Source of the DNA: Halomonas sp. LBP4
GTDB lineage: Bacteria > Pseudomonadota > Gammaproteobacteria > Pseudomonadales > Halomonadaceae
DNA: 64,000 nucleotides
Reading direction: 5' to 3'
Assembly (NCBI RefSeq): GCF_003202205.1
Contig: NZ_PDOG01000010.1
Location: 37,776 to 101,775 of the forward strand
Below are positions 1 to 12,869 of this stretch, piece after piece (positions within the stretch are counted from its first letter, which is position 1; each line of letters starts with the position of its first letter). A program made the position numbers and the translations under genes. The notes under the pieces are model-generated. The model did no database searches, was not told the origin of the DNA, and was given only the letters and a program-made list of their open reading frames with translations.

Positions 1-116
1 TCGCGGGCCAGCACGCGCCCGGTGGCCCAGCCCAGCTTCAGCATGAAGTCGGCGGTGATGGGCGCCTCGCCCACCGTGCCACGAATGCCATCGGTGCCAA
101 AATAGCGTCTAGTCAT
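1..116 (-). CDS. glmM: phosphoglucosamine mutase, N-terminal part
   Basis: Only the first 38 codons lie in the window; the gene runs off the left edge. The visible start, MTRRYFGTDGIRGTVG, is the standard GlmM N-terminus, with the early FGTDGIRG stretch typical of alpha-D-phosphohexomutases. GlmM converts glucosamine-6-phosphate to glucosamine-1-phosphate for peptidoglycan and LPS precursors. Its ATG lies inside the last codons of folP (8-nt overlap), so it is probably translationally coupled to folP, as in the conserved folP-glmM pair of other gammaproteobacteria. The catalytic serine loop is outside the window. Confidence 0.93.
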   Translation of the reverse strand, partial: MTRRYFGTDGIRGTVGEAPITADFMLKLGWATGRVLAR

Positions 117-975
117 GCTCGCAACCTTCCTTGAGTACGGCCCAGGTCATGTTTGCCGCGTCCACGGTGGGCCCCACATCGTGGACGCGCAGGATTCGCG
201 CCCCACGCTCGACGGCCAGCGCCGTCAGTGCCAGCCCACCGGGCAGGCGCTCCTCCACCGGTCGCGCGAGCACCTTGCCGATCATGCTCTTGCGCGACAT
301 GCCCACCAGCAGCGGCAGACCGAGGTGCGTCAGGCGCTCCATGCGGTTGAGCAGGCGCAGATTGTGCTCGACGGTCTTGCCGAAACCGAAGCCCGGGTCC
401 AGCAGCAGGCGCTCGCGGCGCAGGCCGGCGGCCTCGCAGGCGGCCACCCGGCTCTCGAGGAAATCGGCCACCGCCTCCTCCACCGGCACATCATAGCGGG
501 GCGCCTGCTGCATGTCGCGGGGCTCGCCCTGGCGATGCATCAGGCAGACCGGCAGGCCGCTGCCGGCCGCCGCTTCCAGCGCCCCCTGGTGCTCCAGGGC
601 GCGCACATCGTTGATCAGGCCGGCACCGAGGGACGCCACCTCGCGCATCACCGCCGGGCTGCTGGTGTCCACCGACACCAGGGCATCGAGCTCGCGCACC
701 AGCGCCTCGACCACCGGCGCCACCCGCTCCAGCTCCTGCTGCGGGCTGATCGGGTCGGCACCGGGGCGAGTCGACTCCCCCCCCACGTCGACGATTGCCG
801 CCCCTTCGGCCAGCATCCGCTCGGCATGGCGCAGGGCGTCATCCAGCGCCAGGTGGCGCCCGCCGTCGGAGAAGGAGTCGGGGGTAACGTTGAGGATCCC
901 CATCACCCGGGGAAAGGAGAGGTCGAGCCGGTGCCGACCGCACTGCAGGGAAATAGCGGGGGAGTCGTCCATCAT
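109..975 (-). CDS. folP: dihydropteroate synthase
   Basis: FolP condenses 6-hydroxymethyl-dihydropterin pyrophosphate with p-aminobenzoate in folate synthesis and is the sulfonamide target. The 288-residue protein has the expected length and both signature motifs: GILNVTPDSFSDGG near residue 25 and GESTRPGA near residue 60. The open frame extends further upstream as arginine-rich low-complexity sequence not found in the family, so I place the start at the paired methionines (975 or 972). No strong Shine-Dalgarno is visible there. It follows ftsH by about 90 nt and overlaps glmM, so the three are probably one leftward transcription unit. Confidence 0.93.
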   Translation of the reverse strand: MMDDSPAISLQCGRHRLDLSFPRVMGILNVTPDSFSDGGRHLALDDALRHAERMLAEGAAIVDVGGESTRPGADPISPQQELERVAPVVEALVRELDALVSVDTSSPAVMREVASLGAGLINDVRALEHQGALEAAAGSGLPVCLMHRQGEPRDMQQAPRYDVPVEEAVADFLESRVAACEAAGLRRERLLLDPGFGFGKTVEHNLRLLNRMERLTHLGLPLLVGMSRKSMIGKVLARPVEERLPGGLALTALAVERGARILRVHDVGPTVDAANMTWAVLKEGCEHD

Positions 976-1063
976 GGTGTCGGAATCGAAGCCTGAGTCG
1001 AAAAGCGGAGAACCAGAATGGCGAAGGCGCCCCGCGGGGCGCCTGCCAGTCGAAGGGAGAGCC

Positions 1064-3043
<1,980 letters not shown>

Positions 3044-3262
3044 GGGACCACCCTCAATTGCAAAAATCGGTCAGCCGGAATGCGCCTGGCATCTTGGACA
3101 CTACATGAACGGGCCGTGTTCAGCCCGTGGCGGGCGAATCGGCCCACGCAGTCTGCTTCATGCTCTACTGTGACACAGTCGAGACGCCATGTCCGGCAAT
3201 GGCGCCAGTAGTCCCTGCCTATCGAGGCGCTACGTATGTCTCTGGGCGGTCGAGGCACTGCC

Positions 3263-3934
3263 TCAACCACGAAAATTCTCTGCCAGCAGGTAGACTTCAC
3301 GGGAACGCGCCCGCGAGGCCTCCGGCTTGCGCGTCACCACCCGCCCGAAGCTGCCGCGCAGCTCCTTGAGGTAGGCGTCGAACCCCTCGCCCTGGAACAC
3401 CTTGGCCAGGAAGCGGCCGCCGGGCGACAGGGTCCGGCGCGCCAGGTCCAGCGCCAGCTCCACCAGGTACATCGCCTGTGGCTGGTCGATCGCCGCCATA
3501 CCACTCATATTGGGGGCCATGTCGGACATCACAAGGTCCACCGGGCGATCCCCCAGGGCCGCGAGGATCGCCTCGAGCACCGGCTCCTCGGTGAAGTCGC
3601 CCTGGATGAACGCGACACCGGCCAGGGCATCCATCTCGAGAATGTCGGAGGCGATCACCACGCCCTTCGGCCCGACCCGCTCCGCCGCCACCTGGCTCCA
3701 GCCACCGGGGGCGGCGCCCAGGTCGATCACCGTCATGCCGGGGCGCAGCAGCCGGTCCTTCTCGTCGAGCTCCATCAGCTTGTAGCTCGCCCGGGAACGA
3801 TAGCCGTCCTGCCAGCTGCGTTGCACGTAGCGGTCGTCGAAATGCTCCTTCAGCCAGCCGGCGCTGCTCTTGCTGGCGCCATGCTTTCTGGCGCCCTGGC
3901 CGGCGCCCTTGCGGGAAGAGGGAGAACTTGCCAC
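3263..3934 (-). CDS. rlmE: 23S rRNA (uridine-2'-O-)-methyltransferase RlmE
   Basis: RlmE (FtsJ/RrmJ) methylates U2552 of 23S rRNA on the 50S subunit using S-adenosylmethionine. The sequence has the SAM-binding motif VIDLGAAPGGWSQ, the MSDMAPNMSG catalytic-region motif and the K-D-K-E framework of the family. I choose GTG at 3934, four bases after AGGTGA; this gives 223 residues, close to the E. coli length. The longer open frame upstream has no family character. The N-terminus is basic and Ser/Lys rich. It is divergent from yhbY and precedes ftsH. Confidence 0.95.
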   Translation of the reverse strand: MASSPSSRKGAGQGARKHGASKSSAGWLKEHFDDRYVQRSWQDGYRSRASYKLMELDEKDRLLRPGMTVIDLGAAPGGWSQVAAERVGPKGVVIASDILEMDALAGVAFIQGDFTEEPVLEAILAALGDRPVDLVMSDMAPNMSGMAAIDQPQAMYLVELALDLARRTLSPGGRFLAKVFQGEGFDAYLKELRGSFGRVVTRKPEASRARSREVYLLAENFRG

Positions 3935-4119
3935 GGCGTCACCTGTGATGAAACGGGAATGACAGACAGGCGGTCGAGCGGATTCCGGAAAGACCCGGGA
4001 GATGCGACGGGGTCCTGACCTGCGGTCCCGGGACGGCATCGGCGCGAGTCCGCGCTTTCGCCGCGCGGCGATTCACCGTACCATGTGCGCAGCGCGCAAC
4101 CGGGAAGACGCACGATACC

Positions 4120-4446
4120 ATGAGCTTGTCACAGGCACAAAAGAAAGCATTTCGCAGCATCGGCCACCACCTGAACCCGGTGGTCACGGTCTCCGAGAAC
4201 GGCATCTCGGAGGGGGTGCTGGGCGAACTCGACCGGGCACTCAGCGACCACGAGCTGGTCAAGGTCAAGCTGGCCCTGCCGGAGCGCGACGACCGCGCCG
4301 CCATGCTGGAGGAGCTCGTCACCGCCAGCGGTGCCGAGCGGGTGCAGACCATCGGCAAGATGGCGCTGCTCTACCGCCGGAACCCCCAGGCCAACCCCAA
4401 GCTCTCCAACGTCAAGCGCTTCGAGGACCATCACGGGCGGCACTAG
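4120..4446 (+). CDS. yhbY: CRM-domain ribosome assembly RNA-binding protein YhbY
   Basis: A 108-residue single CRS1-YhbY (CRM) domain protein that associates with pre-50S particles. The start MSLSQAQKKAFRSIGHHLNP and the later GxxG-type turn region match the family. It is divergent from rlmE, whose product also acts on the 50S subunit; this rlmE/yhbY divergence is common in gammaproteobacteria. It is followed by a strong bidirectional terminator. The C-terminus is slightly longer than in E. coli YhbY (97 residues). Confidence 0.93.
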   Translation: MSLSQAQKKAFRSIGHHLNPVVTVSENGISEGVLGELDRALSDHELVKVKLALPERDDRAAMLEELVTASGAERVQTIGKMALLYRRNPQANPKLSNVKRFEDHHGRH

Positions 4447-4508
4447 GCGCTGACGCGCCAGCGGCGAGCCTCGGGCTCCGGGCCGCGAGCATCAGGATGA
4501 CGAAGAGC

Positions 4509-4540
4509 AAAGAACCCGCGACATTGTCGCGGGTTCTTTT
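4509..4540. terminator. bidirectional intrinsic terminator between yhbY and greA
   Basis: A perfect 14-bp stem (AAAGAACCCGCGAC paired with GTCGCGGGTTCTTT) with a 3-nt loop, carrying T-rich sequence on both strands. It sits between the convergent yhbY and greA genes and can end both transcripts. Confidence 0.9.
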
Positions 4541-4558
4541 ATGCCCGTAGCTCGTAGC

Positions 4559-5031
4559 TCAGAGGTGCTCGACCCCGGAGATCTCGTACTCGACATCGCC
4601 GCCGGGGGTCCTGACCGCCACCACGTCGCCCTCCTCCTTGCCGATCAGGGCGCGGGCGATGGGCGAGGTGACCGAGATGCGGCCGGACCTGATGTCGGCC
4701 TCGTCCTCGCCGACGATGCGGTAGGTCACCTCCTCGTCGGTATCGAGGTTGAGCAACTCGACGGTGACGCCGAAGATCACCTTGCCGGTGCGCGGCAGCT
4801 TGGTGACGTCGATCACCTGGGCATTGGAGAGCTTGCCCTCGATCTCCTGGATGCGCCCCTCGATGAAGCCCTGCTGCTCCCGGGCGGCATGGTATTCGGC
4901 GTTCTCCTTGAGATCGCCGTGCTCGCGGGCCTCGGCGATGGAGGCGATCACCCTGGGCCGCGCCTCGCTCTTGAGCTCCTCGAGCTCCTTGCGCAGGCGC
5001 GCCTCACCGGCAACGGTCATCGGGACCTTGT

Positions 5032-5035
<4 letters not shown>
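4559..5035 (-). CDS. greA: transcription elongation factor GreA
   Basis: GreA rescues backtracked RNA polymerase by stimulating transcript cleavage. The 158-residue protein has the N-terminal coiled coil with the tip acidic residues (AREHGDLKENAEYHAA) and the C-terminal FKBP-like domain. Its ATG overlaps the carB stop as ATGA (5032-5035), so it is the last gene of a carA-carB-greA unit and probably translationally coupled to carB. Family length and conservation are normal. Confidence 0.97.
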
Positions 5036-8262
<3,227 letters not shown>

Positions 8263-8308
8263 GGTGCTTCCCGCAAATAAGGGTGACGAATGACGACGAT
8301 TCTCTGGC

Positions 8309-9460
8309 TCAGGCCTGGCGACGGGCCTTCATCATCTCGATAAAGCGGTCGAACAGCGGTGCCACGTCACGCGGTCCCGGGCTCGCCTCGGGATGACCCT
8401 GGAAGCTGAAGGCCGGGCGGTCGGTGCGTTCGATGCCCTGCAGCGACCCGTCGAACAGCGAACGGTGCGTGGCGCGCACATTGGCCGGCAGGGTCGCCTC
8501 GTCGGCGGCAAAGCCGTGGTTCTGGCTGGTGATCATCACCTGGCCGCTGTCGAGGTCCTGCACCGGGTGATTGGCGCCGTGGTGGCCGAACTTCATCTTC
8601 ACCGTCTTCGCCCCGCTGGCCAGCGCCAGCAGCTGGTGGCCCAGGCAGATGCCGAACACCGGCAGCTCGGTCTCGAGGATCTCGCCGATCGCCTTGATGG
8701 CGTAGTCGCAGGGCTCGGGGTCACCCGGGCCGTTGGCCAGGAAGACGCCGTCGGGGTTCATGGCCATCACCTCGGAGGCCGGCGTCTGGGCCGGCACCAC
8801 GGTGAGACGGCAACCGCGGGAGGCGAGCATGCGCAGGATGTTGCGCTTCACGCCGTAGTCATAGGCCACCACATGGTAGGGCCGCTCTCCCAAGCCGGTG
8901 TCGGCGTAGCCCTCGCCCAGCGTCCACTCGCCCTCGCTCCACTCGTAGGGCGTCTGGCAGGAGACCACCTTGGCCAGGTCCATGCCCTTGAGGCCGGGGA
9001 AGGCGCGGGCGGCCTCCAGGGCGCGCTCGACGGCGCCGTCGCCGGAGGCTACGGGCCCGGCGAGGATGGCGCCGTTCTGGGCGCCCTTGTCGCGCAGGAT
9101 GCGGGTCAGGCGGCGGGTGTCGATATCGGCGATGCCCAGCACGTTCTGGCCCTTGAGATAGTCGGAGAGCGACTGCTCGGAGCGGAAGCTGCTGGCCAGC
9201 AATGGCAGGTCGCGGATCACCAGGCCGGCGGCGGCGATGGCGCCGGACTCCACGTCCTCGCGGTTGATGCCGGTGTTGCCGATATGCGGGTAGGTGAGGG
9301 TGACGATCTGTCGGGTATAGGAAGGATCGGTCAGGATTTCCTGATAGCCGGTCATGGCCGTATTGAACACCACCTCACCGCTGGTTTGTCCATCGGCACC
9401 GATGGCCGTGCCGTGGAATACACTGCCATCTTCCAGGGCCAGTATCGCGGGTCTGTTCAA
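8309..9460 (-). CDS. carA: carbamoyl phosphate synthase small (glutaminase) subunit
   Basis: CarA hydrolyses glutamine and channels ammonia to CarB. The 383-residue protein has the CPSase small-chain N-domain and a class I amidotransferase domain with nucleophile Cys272 in GICLGHQ and the His356/Glu358 pair in GHPEAS. The start is a TTG at 9460 preceded by GGGAGGA seven bases upstream, and this start aligns with the family N-terminus. An intrinsic terminator ends only about 54 nt upstream of this start, leaving no room for a promoter between them, so expression probably depends on read-through (attenuation). Confidence 0.97.
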   Translation of the reverse strand: MNRPAILALEDGSVFHGTAIGADGQTSGEVVFNTAMTGYQEILTDPSYTRQIVTLTYPHIGNTGINREDVESGAIAAAGLVIRDLPLLASSFRSEQSLSDYLKGQNVLGIADIDTRRLTRILRDKGAQNGAILAGPVASGDGAVERALEAARAFPGLKGMDLAKVVSCQTPYEWSEGEWTLGEGYADTGLGERPYHVVAYDYGVKRNILRMLASRGCRLTVVPAQTPASEVMAMNPDGVFLANGPGDPEPCDYAIKAIGEILETELPVFGICLGHQLLALASGAKTVKMKFGHHGANHPVQDLDSGQVMITSQNHGFAADEATLPANVRATHRSLFDGSLQGIERTDRPAFSFQGHPEASPGPRDVAPLFDRFIEMMKARRQA

Positions 9461-9513
9461 CGCAACGTCCTCCCATGCTCGTCAAGGAATACTGCTCGCC
9501 GGGGCGCGGCCGT

Positions 9514-9598
9514 AAAAAAGCGGGACGAAACCCGATGAAGACCGGTTTCATCCCGCTTGTTGTCATTCGCTCGGAATGCAGGGCCGAAGCAACAAGCG
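9514..9598 (-). promoter_or_regulatory. carA leader: terminator with competing antiterminator stem
   Basis: Read on the minus strand, positions 9558-9518 form a stem of about 15 bp with one mismatch, followed by six T residues (9519-9514): a good intrinsic terminator. Just upstream, CGCTTGTTG (9598-9590) is exactly complementary to CAACAAGCG (9562-9554), which includes the first five bases of the terminator's 5' arm. The two stems are therefore partly mutually exclusive. Attenuation-type control has been proposed for carAB of pseudomonads; applying it here is my inference. The terminator could instead simply end the dapB transcript. Confidence 0.55.
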
Positions 9599-9644
9599 CT
9601 CACGGGGCTTTCACCCGATACGCCCGGCCAAAATTTTGGAGATG

Positions 9645-9704
9645 TTACAGGAAATGGTCCTTGGCGGCTACCCCCGCCCGCTCACTGCCAGAACCAGCGC
9701 CCAT
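9645..9704 (-). CDS. possible 19-codon leader peptide upstream of carA
   Basis: A short frame MGAGSGSERAGVAAKDHFL ends with TAA at 9645. Its ATG at 9704 has a good ribosome site (AAGGGGAG, eight bases upstream). It lies just before the competing stems of the carA leader, where a regulatory leader peptide would sit. It contains one Arg codon and no run of Arg codons, so the sensing logic is unclear. The same frame stays open further upstream, which weakens the case. Confidence 0.25.
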   Translation of the reverse strand: MGAGSGSERAGVAAKDHFL

Positions 9705-9770
9705 GATCGGGGCTCCCCTTCGCTTTCCCGACGCCGGCGACCCGTTCGCCAAAAACGGCGTCGAGGTGGC

Positions 9771-9862
9771 CCCTATGGGGTCAGACCCCGGCCAAGTCAG
9801 GAAGCCTGTCGTGGGGCACGTTTCCAGCCGAACCGACACCGCCGGGGTCTGACCCCATAGGG
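9771..9862. repeat. REPIN-like inverted repeat between dapB and carA
   Basis: Two perfectly complementary 22-nt arms (9771-9792 and 9841-9862) flank a 48-nt spacer. Each arm contains the smaller palindrome GGGGTCAGACCCC or its complement, so each can also fold alone. This architecture, two inverted REP-like units as one large hairpin, is that of a REPIN, a non-autonomous element mobilised by RAYT transposases in other bacteria. I see no other copy and no RAYT gene in the window. Confidence 0.6.
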
Positions 9863-9968
9863 AGCGGAAGCGCCGGAGCCCTACCGCCCACCTTCCGCCA
9901 ACACATTGATATTCAAAAGGTGTTCCCGGCCCCCTCTCGGGGCCAGCACCGAGCGATACCGCTGGACG

Positions 9969-10772
9969 TCATAGCCCCAGCACGTCCTGCATAGCGTAGC
10001 GGCCGTTGCCCTGGCCGGCCACCCAACGCGCCGCGCGTACCGCCCCCTTGGCGAAGGTCATGCGACTCGACGCCTTGTGGGTGATCTCGATGCGCTCGCC
10101 CTCGGTGGCGAACATCACCGTATGCTCGCCGACGATATCGCCCGCCCTGACGGTCGCGAAGCCGATCTCGCGGTCCGAGCGCGGGCCGCACTGGCCGACC
10201 CGCTCGAACACACCGTGCTCCTTGAGGGTGCGGCCCAGGCTCTCGGCGACCACCTCGCCCATCTTCAGGGCGGTGCCGGAGGGGGCATCGACCTTGTGGC
10301 GGTGGTGCGCCTCGATCACCTCGATATCGTAGCCCTCGTCGCCCAGCGCCTTCGCCGCCGTTTCCAGCAGTTTCAGCGTGAGGTTCACCCCCACGCTCAT
10401 ATTGGGCGCGAACACCATCGGCAGCTTGTCGCGGTAGCCGTCGAGCTCGGCGAGCTCGTCGTCGGACAGCCCGGTGGTGCCGATGACGATGCGCTTGCCG
10501 TGCGCGGCACAGAACGCCAGGTTGGCGAGCGTCACCCGCGGGGCGGTGAAGTCGATCAGCACGTCGAAGTCGTCGACGATGGCCTCCAGCGAATCCACCG
10601 CGCTCACCCCCAGCCTGCCGACGCCCGCCAGCTCGCCGATATCGGCGCCGGCGAGCGAGCTGCCCGGCTCGACGATGCCGCCGGCCAGGGTGGCCCCGGC
10701 ATCCTGCTGCACGGCGTTGACCAGGGTGCGGCCCATGCGGCCGGCGACACCGACGATGGCGATACGGGTCAT
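9969..10772 (-). CDS. dapB: 4-hydroxy-tetrahydrodipicolinate reductase
   Basis: DapB reduces 4-hydroxy-tetrahydrodipicolinate with NAD(P)H in the diaminopimelate/lysine pathway. The 267-residue protein has the Rossmann motif GVAGRMG (residues 8-14), the catalytic-region HHRHKVDAPSGTA motif and a normal C-terminus. The dapB-carA-carB order is typical of Pseudomonas and Halomonas relatives. About 500 nt separate it from carA; that gap holds the inverted repeat and the attenuator-like leader. Confidence 0.97.
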   Translation of the reverse strand: MTRIAIVGVAGRMGRTLVNAVQQDAGATLAGGIVEPGSSLAGADIGELAGVGRLGVSAVDSLEAIVDDFDVLIDFTAPRVTLANLAFCAAHGKRIVIGTTGLSDDELAELDGYRDKLPMVFAPNMSVGVNLTLKLLETAAKALGDEGYDIEVIEAHHRHKVDAPSGTALKMGEVVAESLGRTLKEHGVFERVGQCGPRSDREIGFATVRAGDIVGEHTVMFATEGERIEITHKASSRMTFAKGAVRAARWVAGQGNGRYAMQDVLGL

Positions 10773-10906
10773 GCGGACTCCTGCGATCTCGAAGACATGA
10801 AGATGGGGCAGTATACCAGAGCCGCCCCTCCCCGAGGGCGACGATGCGCTTGGGCAGCTGCGGAGGAATCGCCCACACTGGGCGTATCGATGCGAGGGTC
10901 ACCGCC

Positions 10907-12847
10907 ATGCACTCGCCCCCCGACCTCCTGCCGCAGGACCACCCGCTGCTGGCACTGCTTCAGCGGCACGAACGCGTGCTGCTGACCGGCGCCCCGGGCA
11001 GCGGCAAGACCACCCTGGCCCGGGCCGCGGCCGCCAGCCTGGCCGACGATGGCCTGGCCTGCCACTGCCTGAGCGCCGACCCGGGGCTGCCCGGCGTCGG
11101 CCCGCCCGGCGCCGTCTGCCTGGGAGCCTGGCGTGGCGACGCCTGGCAGATCGAGGCGGTGGCGGCGCTCGCCACCCTGGACTCGGCGCGCTTTCGCCTG
11201 CCGCTGGCCGAGGCGGTACGCCGCCTGGCCGACCTCGTGCCGGACGGCCCGCTCCTGCTGGATGCCCCCGGCGTGGTGCGCGGCGCCGCCGGGGCCGAAC
11301 TGCTACCGGCACTGGCCGCGGCCGGACGGGTGACCGCCCTCGTCATGCTGGCCGCCGACGCCAACCCCGGGCCCCTGAGCCATGAGTGCCGCGCCCTGGG
11401 CCTCGAACGGCTGCCGCTGCCCCCGGACCCGCGGGCCCGCCACCCGGGGCGGCAGCTGCGCACCCGGCGCCGCACGGACGCCTGGGACGCCTACCTGGCC
11501 GACGCCACCGAGCAGACGCTCGACCTTGCACACCTGGCGGTGGTCGGCACGCCGCCGCCACGCTCCGCCCCCGCCGCCTGGCGCGGCCGGCAGGTCGGGC
11601 TGCTCGACGCCCGGGGCCACACCCAGGCCCTGGGCGAGGTACTCGCACTGGACGGAGCGAGCCTGCGACTGCGGGCACCACCGCTGACCGAACCGACCGC
11701 CACCCTGGTGATTCGCGATGCCCAGCGACGCGGCGACGGGCAACTGGGCACCGCCCGCCCCCACCGCGCGCCGGCCAGGCGCACCGCCGAGCCGACCGAA
11801 ATGCCCGTCCCCCTGGCGGCCAGGCCGGGGGCACGCCCCCAGGTCCGGCTCACCACCCTGACCGCGACCCTGGTCAATGGCGTCTTCGGCGACCCCCTGC
11901 TGCACCTGCGCCTGAGGCACCAGAAGCGCAGCCTGCTGTTCGACCTGGGCGACCCGGGCCGCCTGCCGGCGCGCCTCGCCCACCAGGTGACCGACGTCTT
12001 CATCAGCCACGCCCACTTCGACCATATCGGCGGCTTCCCCTGGCTGCTGCGTTCGCGGATCGGCGACTTTCCCGCCTGCCGGCTCTACGGCCCGCCGGGC
12101 CTGGCCGACCATCTGGCCGGGCAGATCCGCGGCGTGCTCTGGGACCGGGTGGGCGACAAGGCGCCCCGTTTCGAGGTCACCGAGCTGCACGGCGAACGGC
12201 TCGAGCGCTACCGCCTCACCGCCGGCGAGACGCAGCCGACGGCCCTGCCGCCACGACGGGCGGCCGACGGCGTGCTGCACGAGGAGCTCGGCTTTCGCGT
12301 GCGCGCGGCGACGCTGGATCACGGCACCCCAGTGCTCGCCTTCGCCTTCGAGCCCGACCTTCAGGTGAAGGTGCGCAAGGAGCGACTGGAGGCCCTCGGC
12401 TGGCCGCCGGGCCCCTGGCTGGGCGAGCTCAAGCACCATGTGCTGGCCGGCGAGGGTGCCGCCCGGCTCACCCTGCCGAACGGCGAGCGCTGGCAGGCGG
12501 CACGACTGGCGGAGGTTCTGCTGCTCACCGAGCCCGGCCAGCGGCTGGTCTACGCCACCGACCTGGGCGATACCGCGGAGAACCGCCGGCGACTGATCGC
12601 CCTGGCCCGGGGGGCCCAGGTGCTGTTCTGCGAGGCCCCCTTCCTGGCACACGAGGCCGACCAGGCGCGACTCACCGGCCACCTCACCGCCCGCGCCTGC
12701 GGCGAGATCGCCGCCGCGGCCGGCGTCGACCAGCTGGTCCCCTTCCACTTCTCGCGCCGTCATGCGGGCAACGCCCGGGCGATTCCCGACGAGATCCGCA
12801 GCCGCTTCGCTCGCCTGCTGCCCGCGGCCGATGACGGGGAGGAGTGA
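10907..12847 (+). CDS. fusion of Clp1/Grc3-like P-loop kinase module and RNase Z-like MBL nuclease module
   Basis: A 646-residue two-module protein. The N-terminal half has a P-loop GAPGSGKTT (28-36), a DPG motif followed by PPGAV (58-70) and LLLDAPGVV (116-124); these match the layout of Clp1/Grc3 polynucleotide 5'-hydroxyl kinases. After a variable linker (about 280-310) comes an RNase Z-like metallo-beta-lactamase domain with zinc motif HAHFDH (368-373), an LDHGTPVLAF segment (470-479), D552 in the DLGDT region, H592 in TGHLT and H614 in FHFSRRH. ATG 10907 is chosen for GAGGG eight bases upstream; the frame opens earlier at 10844. The RNA kinase plus endonuclease role is inferred from domains. 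It is convergent with the EamA gene and starts 134 nt from dapB, divergently. Confidence 0.75.
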   Translation: MHSPPDLLPQDHPLLALLQRHERVLLTGAPGSGKTTLARAAAASLADDGLACHCLSADPGLPGVGPPGAVCLGAWRGDAWQIEAVAALATLDSARFRLPLAEAVRRLADLVPDGPLLLDAPGVVRGAAGAELLPALAAAGRVTALVMLAADANPGPLSHECRALGLERLPLPPDPRARHPGRQLRTRRRTDAWDAYLADATEQTLDLAHLAVVGTPPPRSAPAAWRGRQVGLLDARGHTQALGEVLALDGASLRLRAPPLTEPTATLVIRDAQRRGDGQLGTARPHRAPARRTAEPTEMPVPLAARPGARPQVRLTTLTATLVNGVFGDPLLHLRLRHQKRSLLFDLGDPGRLPARLAHQVTDVFISHAHFDHIGGFPWLLRSRIGDFPACRLYGPPGLADHLAGQIRGVLWDRVGDKAPRFEVTELHGERLERYRLTAGETQPTALPPRRAADGVLHEELGFRVRAATLDHGTPVLAFAFEPDLQVKVRKERLEALGWPPGPWLGELKHHVLAGEGAARLTLPNGERWQAARLAEVLLLTEPGQRLVYATDLGDTAENRRRLIALARGAQVLFCEAPFLAHEADQARLTGHLTARACGEIAAAAGVDQLVPFHFSRRHAGNARAIPDEIRSRFARLLPAADDGEE

Positions 12848-12869
12848 GCGACCCACGCCGCCCGACGGC

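Noticed and set aside
1026..1043. 18-bp perfect palindrome GGCGCCCCGCGGGGCGCC between ftsH and folP
   Set aside because: No T run follows on the transcribed strand; not convincing as a terminator, though it may be a stabilising hairpin.
3044..3262. Search for a sigma-32 promoter in front of ftsH
   Set aside because: No CTTGAA/CCCCAT pair with proper spacing on the minus strand.
9628..9639. 12-bp palindrome CCAAAATTTTGG in the carA leader
   Set aside because: It does not match an ArgR or other operator I know; left unassigned.
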